From contig CAKVCH010000045.1 of the NCBI GenBank assembly GCA_934725745.1, forward strand, positions 1-5,946: a DNA stretch of 5,946 bases, read 5' to 3'. The position numbers were made by a program, and so were the translations under genes. Shown here piece after piece: positions 5,946-5,946 of the stretch. Position 1 is the stretch's first letter. The number at the start of each line of letters is the position of its first letter. The notes under the pieces are model-generated. The model was given only the letters and a program-made list of their open reading frames with translations. It was not told the DNA's origin and ran no database searches. This DNA is from an uncultured Clostridia bacterium (GTDB taxonomy: Bacteria > Bacillota > Clostridia > Christensenellales > UBA1242).

Positions 5946-5946
5946 A

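Noticed and set aside
1..5946. CRISPR array, tRNA, rRNA, insertion sequence, toxin-antitoxin or defence system
   Set aside because: I found no direct-repeat/spacer pattern, tRNA-like cloverleaf, transposase, integrase, terminal inverted repeats or small two-gene operon on either strand.

Overview
The window is AT-rich and gene-dense, with Shine-Dalgarno-led genes, sigma-A-type promoters and the standard genetic code (Trp is TGG, and TGA is a stop at the end of the glycosyltransferase gene). The gene set is a CvpA-like membrane protein, a glycosyltransferase-TPR protein, a DUF308 membrane protein and a BspA-type leucine-rich-repeat surface protein. It suggests an uncultured, low-GC, host-associated Firmicute (Clostridia-like). 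That placement is inference: no rRNA or other marker gene is present.

Layout, left to right. (1) Positions 2-2902, minus strand: one uninterrupted reading frame of 967 codons that runs off the left edge. It is the largest gene here and is easy to miss because its stop codon lies outside the window. It encodes a CvpA-like four-helix membrane domain followed by a predicted extracytoplasmic region of about 750 residues built from degenerate helical repeats. (2) Positions 2903-3124: a divergent intergenic region with a good minus-strand promoter, whose -10 is one half of a perfect 16-bp palindrome, and a weaker plus-strand promoter. (3) Positions 3125-4213, plus strand: a family-2 glycosyltransferase with a C-terminal TPR region, starting at TTG. 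(4) Positions 4214-4418: a convergent intergenic region with terminator hairpins for both flanking genes. (5) Positions 4419-5066, minus strand: a six-helix DUF308/HdeD-like membrane protein with its own promoter (TTGACA, 17 nt, TAAACT). (6) Positions 5172-5945, minus strand: the C-terminal end of a BspA-like surface protein that enters from the right edge.

All four genes point to the cell envelope: two integral membrane proteins, one sugar transferase likely acting on a surface or secreted glycan, and one surface adhesin-like protein. They are not one operon. The glycosyltransferase is a single plus-strand gene between minus-strand genes, with its own promoter and terminator. I see no RNA gene, CRISPR array, insertion sequence, integrase or prophage gene. 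The least explained item is the large CvpA-repeat protein.
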